A model generated the notes under the pieces. It had not been told where the DNA came from, ran no database searches, and saw nothing but the letters and a program-made list of their open reading frames with translations. This document shows, in pieces, positions 11,541 to 22,980 of a DNA stretch of 64,000 nucleotides. Position 1 is the first letter of the stretch. The number at the start of each line of letters is the position of its first letter. The DNA lies in contig OX104127.1 of NCBI GenBank assembly GCA_944470555.2, positions 141,936,786 through 142,000,785 of the forward strand, in the 5' to 3' direction. The position numbers and the translations under genes were made by a program. This DNA is from Heterobilharzia americana (lineage: Eukaryota > Platyhelminthes > Trematoda > Strigeidida > Schistosomatidae).

Positions 11541-12104
11541 CAATGTACACTGCTATGCCTCTTAGTTTGATAGCGACACTGCAAACATGACCGATAGAAT
11601 TCAGTCTTCATTCAGGACTAGACAACATGAAATTGGTTGCTCTCCCATGAGCAGTCAATGTAAATAACACACTGTTATTTATAAAATATACAATGAAAAC
11701 ACCACTTACTACTTATAATTTTCCAAAATGTATCAGATAAATGACTAGATTTATGCATCTTCCTTTATGTTTATCATTAGAGAAATAGTCATCTCAATGA
11801 TGACTCAACTGGTGCTCAGATAGCAGCAAGCGATTTGTGAAAGCAAGAAGTGGATTGGAGGTTGTGTTCTGTCTTTACAACTCTCCAAGAAATCAATTAA
11901 CAACTATCGATATAGAATCATTGTAGTGAAGTTGAACCTGAGTAGTTATGAGCAGATCCCTACAAGAAGCTTTGGGCTACATAACTATCTTTGTGCACTA
12001 CCTTGGAGTTAATTAGCTATGTTTATCCATAGGTAACTACTAGAACACATTTGTTTTAATTATCGTTTAGGAACAAAACATGATTTTGTTTGAACTCACT
12101 TGGT

Positions 12105-12295
12105 GGTGGCTAGCAATGGAATTCAGTACTCACGTTTCGCCTTAGTTTGGGCTCGTCAGCTGGATGTACCTTCATCCTAAGGAGCGGTAGTGTTCCCACT
12201 GAAATTCCAACCCCATATTCGTCACTTAAAATGCCAAAATGGGACAAAACGCACATCTTAGATTCCACTGCTAACCACTACCAGGTTATTTATAA
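12105..12295. mobile_element. Sm-alpha-type hammerhead retroposon, inverted pair
   Basis: A - strand core at 12121-12166 (CTGACGAG, CCCAAACTAAGG, CGAAACGTGAGTA) faces a + strand half-unit at 12230-12290 that retains GGGACAAAACGCACATC and the 3' arm TTAGATTCCACTGC. The + half has lost the CTGANGA segment. 12296-12695 is intronic or upstream DNA with nothing recognised. Confidence 0.7.
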
Positions 12296-12695
12296 CAACA
12301 AAATAGTCAAGCAATCTCGAGACAACCGCACAGGAACCCATATGTCAACAGAGGTCGATCAATTTAATGCAGCATAACAATAGGGAGTTAAAAAAGTATC
12401 AACACATTGTAAAAACATGATTTTATTGCAACGCGTTTCTAAAAGGAAATGGAGTATAGAAGTTATAGACGTCACCGAGAAAACAATGAACTTAATGGTT
12501 TGTCTTAAAGAATTTCTAATTTTACAGCTTATTGGAGTGGAATAAGTAAGTTTCTGCCTAAGTAAGTTACTTAGACAAATACTGGTTATTAACTTGTATT
12601 TGACTTCTGTGTTTCATGATGAGTAGGGGTAGATAATTGAATTCTCTTGTCAAAAAATTTATTTTTCATTATTATTACATATTTACTTCCTTCAG

Positions 12696-12959
12696 GTTAT
12701 GAAGGAGTAACATGTGAAGATGAAGTGAATGAATGTTCCTCTTCACCGTGTAAAAATGGAGGTCAATGTGAAGATTTAATAAATAGTTATACATGTCATT
12801 GTTTACCTGGATGGACTGGCCCACACTGTGAAAATCGTATACGACCTTGTGCTAATTCAGCATGTCTAAACAATTCTACCTGTTTAGATTTAGGTACATC
12901 GAATCAAAGTGTTGCATGGAATGAGTCGAGTGATCTCTTTATATGTCGTTGTAACGAAG
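12696..12959 (+). CDS. EGF gene exon A (tail of one EGF, one complete EGF, most of the next)
   Basis: Acceptor TTCCTTCAG and donor GAAG|GTAAGC bound a phase 1-1 exon. It opens with GYEGVTCE, the end of an EGF whose start lies in an upstream exon I do not see. Then comes a classic calcium-binding EGF ([17 protein letters not shown], then [12 protein letters not shown] and [11 protein letters not shown]). The CSSSPC segment fits the O-glucose consensus C-x-S-x-P-C, and [12 protein letters not shown] fits the Asx-hydroxylation pattern. A second EGF follows ([13 protein letters not shown]), whose CLNNSTC fits an O-fucose site, and it is completed in exon B. An ATG-like start upstream in the open frame lies in the intron and is not a translation start. 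Confidence 0.93.
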
Positions 12960-14260
12960 GTAAGCAAATACATCCAAGTGGTTTATAAAATAATAATAGA
13001 AATAATTTATAATACAGAATTTTTCTTCAGTTAACCCAGTCGTCAACTTTATCTGACCACAGCTGACTTAACCACGTAGTATGGTTATTCAGTCTTAACG
13101 CCGACCTCGAATATACCTGCCCACTTTCTCATACTCAGTCACGCAATCCTGCCCTTCCAACCGCCTACAACACACATTGGATGATCTCATTCATCTCTAT
13201 ACAGACAAATAAATTATCTGATCAGAGCCCACCATAATTTATAAACATTTCTGAATAAGACATCAAACAGTTTACTTTCCTGTTTTAAAAAGGACTACAA
13301 TGCTTCTTAACAGTGCCATATATACTATTCACATCATTATCTATAAACATAGGACTAAGTCCCATTGAGATACAAAGTAAGTCTCAAATCCAGTTTGGTG
13401 TTCATGAATCGGTTACACCAAGGCAATCGTTCTATTAGTCAGACTCTAAGTTCTCAGTACTGACCACTAAACTAAGATGCTCTGTATTGAGTTAACCAGT
13501 AGAAAATCAATAGGCTTGAATAGCTGAGTGTTGAAGTCTGTAACTTTGACACTGAGTGAAAACGTTCAAGTCGATGCGGGGAGAGGACTCCCGTTCCCTA
13601 ATGGTTTCAAATGAGCCTTGCCATTGAGTGGTTATAAGTAAAACACTTAAATCCAGGGCTTAATATCGATTGTCTAACTCCTGGCTTGGTATTCTAAATC
13701 CATAGTATCCTGATAAAATTAATCCTAACGATTTGTTTATTTTGTGACGAAATCTAATTCATCCGAAAAAGCTTATCAGCTGTTATTTAATAAGTAGAAG
13801 TAACCATTATCATGAACCACTGTCAATAACTGTTTTCGTTTATTGTATACTTTTAAAGCAAGGTTACTTCTACACTATTTTGATTTTGTAGGTCTTTCGT
13901 ATTTTCTCAGATCGACCAAACGTCACCATCAACGTGGACGCCTTCTAACTAGCTGCGTATGCATGAAAATGGTGTACACAATGGTTCATACACTCCCACT
14001 AACGGAGGTGGCCCTAAATTCCAGGGTATCTACTCGTACCTCCCTAGCTGGAACGGCATCTAGTGCCTAGCCTCCTCCTACTCATCTCTCAGCTATTATC
14101 AGCCCTCCTCCCACCACGTTTAGACGGCGGCAGCCAGGCATTTTTATGCTACCACTAGTATACTAACATAAAATGAATACCTAACTATGATGAGTAATTT
14201 TATTTGCCTCATTTTAAAAACTGCCGGTTAAATCGCTTATTCTGTACTCTGTTTAACTAG
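12960..14260 (+). other. Intron 1 of the EGF gene (1.3 kb)
   Basis: It holds a tRNA-like retroposon head at about 13515-13590 (TTGAATAGCTGAGTGTTG, then a CAAGTCG segment). It also has an unclassified GC-richer block at about 13880-14150 that looks like a repeat, because its composition is unlike the surroundings. I found no second copy of that block here. Confidence 0.5.
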
Positions 14261-14424
14261 GTTATCAAGGCAAATTGTGTGAAATCAAAATTGATTATTG
14301 TAAAGATATAATCTGTCAAAACGGTGGACAATGTGTTTCAGAGAATGGAAAAGCTAATTGTAAATGTCTACAAAACTATCAAGGATTATTCTGTGAAGAA
14401 TTAATTACAATTGAAGTTGAAACA
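14261..14424 (+). CDS. EGF gene exon B
   Basis: Acceptor TTTAACTAG and donor ACA|GTGAGT; the exon runs from phase 1 to phase 0. It finishes the EGF left open by exon A (G-YQGKLCE) and encodes one full EGF (DYCKDIICQNGGQC, CKCLQNYQGLFCE). It then has a short linker, ELITIEVET, that leads in frame to exon C. The exon is only 164 nt, and its frame carries no start codon. Confidence 0.9.
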
Positions 14425-15075
14425 GTGAGTTGAAATACAATATAGTTTGTTGAGTGAATTATTCAACAAATGGCTATGACAGATTTTCTTTTGAAAGTAT
14501 CGTTTTGTTAATAAATAGTTTTCCTAACGTTTAGGTGATTACCACTTAAGGATTCATTCATATGTGTAGCTAGCTAGACCATCATTCGTATCATCAGTCA
14601 GACGGTATAAGAATGAGCCCGTGATCCTACTGCCTAACGGTTCATACTTCACATCAGTGCATCATCAAGATGAAAGGTAAAGAAATAGTAAAGAAAGCAA
14701 TGAAAAGTAGTAGTCTAAAAACGATAATGACTGAAATTCATGACAGAATGTTTATTATGATATCTTGTAGAGCAGTGTGTTTCATTATCTATTTTTCTCC
14801 TATCTCGATTTGTTAATAATATGCCCGCTTTATCTCTTGCGTTTCTCAGGGTAGAATATTTACCCATTCCTAGTAAGTTGCCTGTGATTTCTGCCGACTT
14901 CTCAACATAAACTACTTATATCAATCCTTATCAGTAGCACCCACTGTAGTAGGAGAAAGTTATCGAAAAAGTGGAAGGATGGTTAAAACAATGACAATAA
15001 TGAATGATAATAGGTGGGTGAATGTATTTGCTCACTACTGAGAACAATTCTGAGACAGATTAGTTATCTAGAGTA
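14425..15075 (+). other. Intron 2, 5' part, no recognised feature
   Basis: AT-rich, no repeat family recognised. The remaining part of the intron is RTE copy 5. Confidence 0.5.
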
Positions 15076-15079
15076 TCGC

Positions 15080-15786
15080 AACAATCATTATTTATTTTAT
15101 TATTTGTCCCTTGGGTTTCTAGTGGAACATACGCTTCAGTAGCACGTCTCCATTCAACTCTCTTCTCTGCAATCTTGAAACTCGCTCCACGACAGTCCAC
15201 AACCTCTCATTTCTTCCTCACACCATCTCCTCCATATCACCCTCACCTCGGATGCCCAACTCGTCACTTCCCATCTGTGTTCCACTCGAGTGACTGGCCT
15301 GACGCGTGATGTCCCCAGTGGGTCTTCTCAGTGTATGTCCAGTCCAATCCATTTCCACTTCCTTCCAGCTCATATTTGTTGAGTGATAGGTTCTTGCTCA
15401 GTTGGTTCGTTGCCGGAGTTCCTTGTTGCTGATTCTTTCTGGCCATCTGATCTTCAGTAAGGAGCCAGCGTAGGCGGCAGTTGTTGATCAATGTCTGTAG
15501 TTTGTTGGGAATGCTTTTCATAACGCACCAAGTCTCTCAACCATCACATAGATTCACTCACTTACTCGACTGAATTAGTGTTGAAAATCCGGATATTGTT
15601 CACACTTTATGCTGAGTGCAGTTCAGTACAGTAGACCTGCACACTGGTTTCAGGCTAATGAACGCCTGTCTTGGTATCTTTCCGATCCTGGCTGACTTTG
15701 ACGTCCTCGTCTGTGCCTGTGCCGCCTGTAGTTGAAATGATGCTGCCCTGCCTAGGTAGATGTAGGTGAAAGAGGCTACTTTGCTC
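15080..15786 (-). mobile_element. RTE-like retrotransposon fragment, copy 5, in intron 2
   Basis: The 3' end has the ATTATTTGTCCCTTGGGTTTC signature with an ATT-triplet tail at about 15080. The C-terminal coding block (VSQDRKDTKTGVH) is on the - strand. It is 5'-truncated at about 15786, some 115 bases before exon C, and antisense to the host gene. Confidence 0.85.
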
Positions 15787-15903
15787 CCTCGAAACAATCA
15801 TTAGGGTCATGATAATAACAAATGTGTATATGTATACATTATCTAACCATTTATATGACAAAAGTTTCAACTAACCACTACTTTTTATTCTCAATTCATT
15901 TAG

Positions 15904-16189
15904 ATAAAATCATTTGATTGTTTCAAAACTCCATGTTTGAACAATGGTAGCTGCCTCAAACTTACCAATAATAACAACTTGATTGGCCATATTAATGATA
16001 TTAATACTAATAGTATGATGTGTAGTTGTAAACCTGGATTTTCTGGTGTATACTGTGAAAATGTAGTGGATTATTGTGAACGATCACCTTGTCTTAATCG
16101 AGGAACATGTTTACTGCAGGATAATACTGACCAGTTGAATATAACACAAAGTAATCATGCTACTTGTAAATGTCAACCCGGATTTACAG
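15904..16189 (+). CDS. EGF gene exon C (two EGF repeats)
   Basis: Acceptor TCAATTCATTTAG and donor ACAG|GTAAAT; phase 0 to 1. The first EGF (DCFKTPCLNNGSC) has a long loop rich in Asn and Ile between C3 and C4, then CSCKPGFSGVYCE. The second EGF (DYCERSPCLNRGTC) also has an Asn/Thr-rich insertion before CKCQPGFTG, and is closed by exon D. CLNNGSC and CLNRGTC fit O-fucose sites. Long Asn-rich loops are common in schistosome proteins. The exon starts only about 115 bases after the 5' edge of a truncated RTE insertion. Confidence 0.93.
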
Positions 16190-16670
16190 GTAAATGCTTC
16201 TTTCCTGTTAAAAAAAATATGTGTACTGTATTCTAACTAATTAGTCTGTCTGTTGAAACTTTAAACTCTATATGCTTTATAACTTATTCAAATGTTAGGT
16301 GTGAATATCAGATGGAAATAAAATATCTGATTCTATGTACCTTACCAAATTATACACCCTGAATTGTATAGATAAATGACATCACGTGCAACTTTAACTG
16401 TTTGAGAAAAGAAAAATCAAAAAATGAACCTTCAACCTTGGAGATAAGTGAATCAGTTTGATTTATACACTTCACAATAGTACACAAAGAAGAAGTGGGT
16501 AAAAAGACAATGATAGGCTAGATAGAGACTGTTGTATGTGGAGACAGGAAATTGCTCATCTAATCTTGGGATGGAAATTGGTCGGTAGACTGACTAACCA
16601 TGGGAGTAAATCCGCTGACATTCACTTGTTCATAGCTTTGTATTACTAATATACACATAATTGAAACACA
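16190..16670 (+). other. Start of intron 3 (18.8 kb), no recognised feature
   Basis: Donor GTAAATG at 16190. Nothing recognised until the hammerhead retroposon at 16672. Confidence 0.5.
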
Positions 16671-16671
16671 A

Positions 16672-16970
16672 GAAATATCAAGGCATCCACGCGGGAGCCC
16701 ATATGCTAATAGGGACTGATCAATTCGGTCCAATCAACGATGAGATAATACAAGTAACGACATTAAAGCTATACCCATCTCACAAGAAGTGGCCATCGCG
16801 ACTCAGTGGTCTAGCGGATAACTCTCTGGCGTTTGAAGCGGTCGGTCCTGAGTTCGAGTCCCAGCGGGAACATCACTGGGAGGCAGGTACATCCAGCTGA
16901 CGAGTCCCAAATAGGACGAAATGGGCGTCCCGGATCCCAATCCTAGCAACTATCCACCATTAATAGTTGA
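16672..16970 (+). mobile_element. Sm-alpha-type hammerhead retroposon, nearly complete
   Basis: One of the best-preserved units. It has body GGCATCCACGCGGGAGCCC, and a tRNA-like head at about 16800-16868 (CTCAGTGGTCTAGCGGATAA and GAGTTCGAGTCCC, which are A- and B-box-like and could drive Pol III). The hammerhead core lies at 16886-16936, and the end reads TATCCACCATTAATAG. 16980-17015 is C-rich (CCCCACCCCACCCC). 17016-17600 shows nothing recognised. Confidence 0.9.
16886..16936 (+). ncRNA. Hammerhead ribozyme, Sm-alpha type
   Basis: ATCCAG CTGACGAG TCCCAAATAGGA CGAAA, then GGGCGTC and CCGGAT. All core bases are present. Stem II is GTCC/GGAC with loop CAAAT. Stem I ATCCAG/CCGGAT has one mismatch. 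The cleavage triplet is GTC. Confidence 0.85.
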
Positions 16971-17599
16971 GGCTGAAGATAAATATCGTATCCCCACCCC
17001 ACCCCACCCTCAAAATAATAAGCTCCAAAGAAACTCTTCAAAACTGAATAACGAGCAGTTCCATCATTGTAATTGACTAAAAATAAGGATGATATCAAGT
17101 TCCTATCAATTGTAAACTGCTACTGACCATCTTAACAACTGGTTGTTTTTTACATTATCAACAGGTATAACGATAAAAAAGGAACGGTTTTCTTTGTTAG
17201 TTTTCGTTCAGTTCGGAAACTGACCGCCAGCTAGCTCATGGCACAAATTAGCTTCATAAACTTTCCGAATGCTCAACTAGATTTGTGTACTAACGATTGA
17301 TATATACCCTTATAAATTGCCTAAATTACTTCAACTGGCGAGACTAAGTGGCAAACATTCACTATGATATGAGTGATTTATCTTCGTGCACTTTAAATTT
17401 CTTTCAAGTTATTACGAAAGTTTTAAGGAGACTGAAGTTTCATTGATAGTTTCTTCTAAGATAACCTATAATTCCATTGTTGTATAATTGATAGTGATTG
17501 TTAGTGGAACGTAAGATGTATACCATGCTTTCTTTGGAATTCATCACTTGGATTTACTTGCATTACAGTATTTCTTTTAGTATTTCCAATAAGAACACT

Positions 17600-18245
17600 T
17601 CGAGTAACAGCTTAACTGGTGCCTAGCTAACATTGCGTTACCTGCCATCCAGTCGGACCCTGAGTGGAACACTAACAGAAGTCAAGAAAGCAGTAAGTAA
17701 CCTGAAACGAGGAAGGCCACCAGGAACAGACGGACTAACTCCAGAGGTATACAAGGACGGTGACAGAGTGGTCTTAGGCAAGTTAACGGAGGTGTTAACC
17801 AGTATATGGGAATCGAATTCTATCCATTCTGACTGGTCTAAATCACTGATTATCCCAGTCTTCAAGAAAGGCGAGAAGTCCTCTTGTGATAACCACAGAG
17901 GAATCAGCCTGACGAATATAGTATCTAAAATTCTTTGTTCTATAATTCTTCGATGCCTGAGTGGAGCTCGGGAACAGTAAGCCTGAGAAAACCAAGCAGG
18001 CTTTAGACCTGACCGCGGATATACCGACCAAGTATTCACACTGCTCCGGGTTTTGGAACACATACACGCTTACCGGCGCCCGACACTGGCTGTATTTCTC
18101 GATCTGAAGGCGTCATTCGACTTCATTGATCGAGAAGTCTTATGGCAATGTCTATCACTGAAAGGCGTGCCGAGTGAGTACATCACCTTATTGAAGGCTC
18201 TCTACTCGAACGCTTGTGGGCGTGTTAGAGCCTACGGTGAGATCA
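17600..18245 (+). mobile_element. CR1-like family reverse transcriptase fragment
   Basis: The + strand encodes LTEVKKAVSNLKRGRPPGTDGL, IIPVFKKGEKSSCDNHRGISL, NQAGFRPDRGYTDQVFTLL, and LDLKASFDFIDREVLWQCL (palm motif A). A stop and a frame change near 17980 break it. It is joined at 18245 to the opposite-strand 3' end of a related element. Confidence 0.85.
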
Positions 18246-18550
18246 CCTTGAGTCTCCAACCACTGGTTTATCTTGTCCCGTCGACGCCAACCGGCTAATC
18301 TGCATCATCCTACATTGGGTTAAACGAACAGTCAGAGACTTCATATATTGATGCCATGTTTTAGTCTGGCCACATCGGACCTTTTTCCAGCCTGGACCTA
18401 CTTCAACCAACATTGTGTGATGAGGCAATCGGTTACTAGGCATACGTAGTACGTGTCCCAACCATCTCAGTCGATGAAGGTTCACAACGTCGTCAACTGA
18501 TTTACCTCTTCTCCCTAAAAATCTACTCCTGACTTCTGCGTTACTCATGT
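18246..18550 (-). mobile_element. CR1-like family A 3' fragment, tail-to-tail with the preceding RT fragment
   Basis: The - strand reads [40 protein letters not shown] and WHQYMKSL. Its 3' UTR is cut off exactly where the + strand RT fragment stops. The two fragments therefore converge on one junction. Confidence 0.8.
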
Positions 18551-18554
18551 GGTG

Positions 18555-19060
18555 ATTGGTTCGATATACAAACATTCGATTATCAATCTCTTCCTCCACC
18601 ATGCTATGTTAGTTCTAAAGATTTTCACCCGGTTCCCGTCCTATTGTATGGTTGTGTGTAATTTCATGCGTACCTATGGTAGAGCTTTTTTCTAGATTCC
18701 TTATCTTTTACTAGGACCTAACAATCTTGACCTAGCTAGGTTTTTTGTGCGTAATTCCACCTGATCGACTACTCTGACCTACACTTTGATGATGTTATAT
18801 GTCCTCTGAACATAAACTTCAGAAGTTTATGTTGATGATGCTGTCTAGAATGAAAATAAAAGTTCCGGTTCAGATAACACACAACACCATTCAAAACAAA
18901 CCGTCTAAGCTACAAATATTCTCGGTCATTTTGACCTATGTATTTGACCTTGTAGTCGTTGCAAGGGATTTGGTAAAGAAAATTATTTTGCTTAATTAGG
19001 TTAATAAAAACTTTTAATCTACAAAGCTTATTTCTAAGTGAGTTTGTAGGTTTTATTTGC
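18555..19060 (-). mobile_element. Penelope-like element endonuclease remnant (copy A)
   Basis: This is a diverged copy of the segment found as inverted arms at 57215-57800 and 58040-58945. The shared landmarks are the TTCGATTATCAATCTCTTCC edge, the AATCTTGACCTAGCTAGG block and the CTACAAAGCTTATTTCTAAG edge. A stretch at about 18780-18930 is not shared. No intact GIY-YIG reading frame survives here. Confidence 0.65.
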
Positions 19061-20810
19061 TACGCTGATCTCCGCCTTATTCAGAATCCTATCGCAATCA
19101 TTGCAAAGGTTGTGGTAAACTATGTCTCAAAGTTATGGAGTCATCTTGATGTAACTGTGGACTATAAATTGCGTCGGAAACGTAATTTAGTAAATAACAC
19201 TATTCCACTATATGATACATTTAATAAATTAACTAGAATGGAAGTTTTAGGTTTACTAGTTGTAATTATGATGATTATGCATAAAGTCGGTAATAACATT
19301 ACTACCTATTGCGTTGTAATGCGATGAATTAAAGGCAATAATTTACTTACTAAGCCTATACGCTGTTTAGATTTGTGATACCCGCAAATGTCTAGAATTA
19401 TAATCTTAATAAACACTATTATAATTAGCATTACCAGTACTAGTCTGGTATTCACTTCGTAAGATAAATCAATACTAATATAATACTGAATATGGTTTTG
19501 AATGACTGTAACTACACTATTCAACCTACAGTTATGTTATTAGTTTAATCTCTATGTTAAAATCTATTTAAGTAAATAAAGTAATCTGTATATACATTAT
19601 TGTGTGAGAAAATGAATAATGTGTTAAAATTTGTTAGAACTAACAGGAGTGGAAGAAAATATGATATTCATTAACAGAAGTGGTTAGTGTATATTGAAAA
19701 TTGAATGTTGAAACATTGAACAACTGGTTTACATTAATTAACATTACACACACACATATTATAACACTTCTGTTACTTATTGTTAATACAACTCTACTCT
19801 TCTTACTATTACTAGTGTTGTCTAAAGTTGTTGAGTAGTATAGTAGAATGATTTCTAAATGCGTGTAGTTTGTTTGTTTTTTCTCCACCAATTAAAGACA
19901 ATTTAATCTTGAAATGAATTCACACGCTTTAAATCATCTATTTTACCTTTATCAAAGAGAAAAAGTAATGATGCTATCCAGTCAACATCATATTATAATA
20001 CTTTCGAATAGAAAATATACATTAGTTATTTCTTAATAGTGTATATCCTGTTATTACTGATGTATATGATAAACTATTTTATGTTGGCGCCATATGAAAG
20101 AGAGATAAAGAGAGTTTTGTAAGATGAGAAAGGCAATCCTTGTCCACAAAAAAAGATAGATAGGTAGATAGATAGTAGCGAGTTAAAGGAGCGACAGTAT
20201 TTCTCCAGTACATCATACTGAAATGGTGAGATTAGAAGAGGAAGAAGACTATAAAACTAAAATAAAACTTGAAGAAAACAATAGTTAATGAGAAATTATT
20301 TATTTATTTATTTATTTATTAGGTAAAAACGTTATTTGTTTGTTTTACATTTTAAAAAAAGGAGCAAGTCTTACACTTCCTAAATAACCATAATATGTAT
20401 ATGCTTGTTGATTTGCTTGTGGTAGCTACTTGATGATATGTTTCTAAGCTAGCTATCTACTATTTTAATCTGTAGAAAATTCTTAAAGTAAAGTTCCATC
20501 ATCTCATGAGAATTCTATACGTCATTTGTAGACTTTTTCATTAACTTACTGTCATTAGTTGTTTTCAGTGGAATGGACAATTAAGTTATGTTTTTTAACA
20601 AAAGTGTGATACTATTAGAAATGCATAGATATTAGACGTTAGTCTAACATACATATACATAAAAATAAAGTCGACAACAGAGACAGTTGCTTGTTTTTCT
20701 TCAAGTATACTAATATAATTGTATATGGCTTACAGATAAAAAGCCTTTGGTTAAGGCAATATCTAAAGTATCTTTGCGTTTATGATATATCTATGAGATA
20801 AATGGGGGTT
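19061..20810. other. Intronic stretch with short microsatellites only
   Basis: AT-rich; includes GATA-like (about 20158-20176) and ATTT (about 20296-20321) runs. Several 60-80 codon frames lack any recognisable motif. Confidence 0.5.
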
Positions 20811-20814
20811 TTAA

Positions 20815-21500
20815 CTTCCAAGTAGTATTTATCACGGACTGACATTAGTTGCAGACCGATTGGGAACCTGAGAGTACTGGACAGCTTTTTTGTTTTAGTA
20901 TGTAACTCCTCAGCAGTACGGATCAACGACCCGGTTAGGAATCGAACTCGGAACCTCCAAGTTTCAAAGCGAACGTGTTATCCACTCATCCAATGGGTCA
21001 CATTTTCCAACTTCTGTCAGTTCACAATATAGTGCGACTATCACCCAAGATCCTTAGATGACATCTGCTTTCCTTCCTACTGGTTAACTGATGTCAGTCC
21101 ATGATGAATACTACTTCAAAATTAAAATTCCCATTCATCTCAAAAATACATAACTGTATAGTGCTCATTAGTGAAGTGCTTTCAGATGGATATCACGAAG
21201 TTTTAATGAAAAGTCGTGCATGACCTGTGGGGTCTATCGATTGGAAGGGAAGTGGATGTCATCTGAAGACCTCGTGAATTGACACAAGTTAAAAACTGTG
21301 AAACATCGAACTCCGACCCATTGGCTGAATGGTTAACACGTTCGCCGTGAAACCTAAAGATTCTGAGTTCAGTTCCTGGTGGGGTCGTTGGTGCGTACTA
21401 CTGAGGAGTTACATACTAGAGCGAAACAGCTTTTTAGAGCTCTGAGGTTTTCAATGGTTCTTCAGTTAATATCACTCCATGATGAATACTACCCTGAATT
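20815..21500. mobile_element. Type 2 tRNA/hammerhead retroposons, inverted pair (diverged subfamily)
   Basis: A - strand unit (20815-21125) and a + strand unit (about 21300-21500) both have ATCACGGACTGACAT or its complement, a tRNA-like head (CCCATTGGCTGAATGGTTAAC), and a CTGAGGAG..CGAAA-like core (+ copy at 21395-21445). The triplet of the + core is TTT and the - core reads AAACAAAA, so both ribozymes look inactive. Confidence 0.75.
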
Positions 21501-21899
21501 ACTTTAATCCCTATTGGTTTTTAGTTTGATGTTGATTTCCTAGGGGGTACCTATTTTAAACGCGTATACAGGAGTAAACTTTTATTTGGGATTATTTATT
21601 CATGTTGGCACTTTTGGGAACAACACTGCTGTCTGTTCTAACATATTTATTGTATTTTACTTGCAAATGTGTATTGTCTACCTTGAGAGTAAAGTAAGCA
21701 GTTGTTTCCTTGGAATAAAATCGGCTTGGATTTTCTGTACCGAAGTAATTATTTGATAACTGCAGCTTCTTGCCCAACGCATCGGTGTTTAACCAAGACA
21801 GCTGATGTGACCATAATTAAAAATTGAAGACAAAAGATTATAAATTTTCCAGATGGTTTCCAGGATTTAGTCACTCTTTGAACAATATGCATGCAATGT

Positions 21900-22365
21900 T
21901 ATTGCTTGCATTACACAGTCGTTGATTGGCCCGAATACCTCGATATTGCCTGTGTTTTAATTATGTATAGTAATGATGGGTAGTGGGATCCAGGATGCTT
22001 ATTTCGTCCTATTTTGGAACTCGTCACCTGGATGTACCTGCCCGGCAGTGAGCGGTTTTGTTCCTACCGGGACCCGGACTTGGGAGCGATCGCTTCAAAC
22101 CCGAGAGCATTATCCACTACACCACCATGCCACGATAGCCACTTCTTGTGAGACGCGTATAGTTTTAATGTTGTTGCTTGTATTACACCGTCGTTGATTG
22201 GACCGAATTGATCTGTGTCTGTTGGCATATGGGCTCCTGTGCGGATGCCTCAATATTGCCTGTGTTTTAATTATGTATAGTAATGATGGATCGTGGCTAG
22301 CAGTGGAATCCAGGATGCTTATTTCGTCTTATCGAGGCTACCCATCATTAATATGCATGCAGCCT
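21900..22365 (-). mobile_element. Sm-alpha-type hammerhead retroposon, tandem dimer
   Basis: Unit 1 (about 21900-22150) has a tRNA-like head (TGGTGTAGTGGATAATGC, GGGTCCCGG on the - strand) and a hammerhead at 21989-22038 with CTGACGAG changed to GTGACGAG. Unit 2 follows at once (about 22150-22365) and starts with the same CCGTCGTTGATTGG block some 265 bases on, with only the 3' half of the ribozyme. Direct head-to-tail units are the form expected of hammerhead-processed multimers. Confidence 0.8.
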
Positions 22366-22454
22366 ATAGTAATTTTCAAACAGACTTAAATAAACTATCA
22401 GTTTGACTATCTAAGATAACCGTAGTTTGGCAAACTTGTATTGATAATATATGA

Positions 22455-22690
22455 TAATCGGAGCTGAAATGAAAATCTGGGCTGCGGCAGGACTCGAACA
22501 GGCAGCCTTTAGGCTGCCGACTTGATGTTCGATTGACTGAACTATGAGACGTGGCTGCAGATCAGATTATAATTCCACTTCAATCACCAAGGATTTTGAC
22601 TGACTGCTACGTGAATTCGTAATGCATTACCATCACTTTATCGTACTCACACTGGCCGCCTAATCATTATCGCTTTAATGTGAATGAACA
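22455..22690 (-). mobile_element. tRNA-like retroposon ('CCAGATTTTCAT' family)
   Basis: The - strand has a tRNA-like segment (ATAGTTCAGTCAATCGAAC and GTTCGAGTCCTGCCGC) followed by CCCAGATTTTCATTTCAG. The family recurs at 41327-41650 and as a palindrome at 46185-46575. The cloverleaf is not intact. Confidence 0.7.
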
Positions 22691-22859
22691 ATAAATATTA
22701 CTGTATCACGATGTGCTATATCAAATAAACAATCTAATATGGAATTGTTTATTGATGTTTGAAATGTCCCGTTGTTATACTGTGTCGAATTATTCGACCT
22801 CTGTTGGTTCCTATGTAGATCGTCGATATTGCCTCGACATTCATTATATTGTAGTCTAT

Positions 22860-22980
22860 TTGGTTGTTAGCAATGGAATCCAGGAAGGGCGTTTCATGCT
22901 AAATAGGACTCACCAATGGGATGTGCCTGGAGTATAAATAGGACGAAACGCACATCTTGGATTCCACCGCTACCCACCAA
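22860..22980. mobile_element. Sm-alpha-type hammerhead 3' halves, compact palindrome
   Basis: GGAATCCAGGAAGGGCGTTTC on the left mirrors GAAACGCACATCTTGGATTCC on the right within about 115 bases. Both halves keep GAAAC-stem III-stem I but lack the CTGANGA segment. Confidence 0.75.

Noticed and set aside
12647..12695. [16 protein letters not shown] as a signal peptide start for the EGF gene
   Set aside because: It looks like a signal peptide, but the stretch is the polypyrimidine/acceptor region (TTCCTTCAG) and the frame matches a phase 1 EGF exon that begins mid-domain (GYEGVTCE). A true 5' exon is not excluded, but the splice reading is better.
22198..22389. Small membrane-protein-like ORF
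   Set aside because: Entirely within the Sm-alpha tandem dimer.
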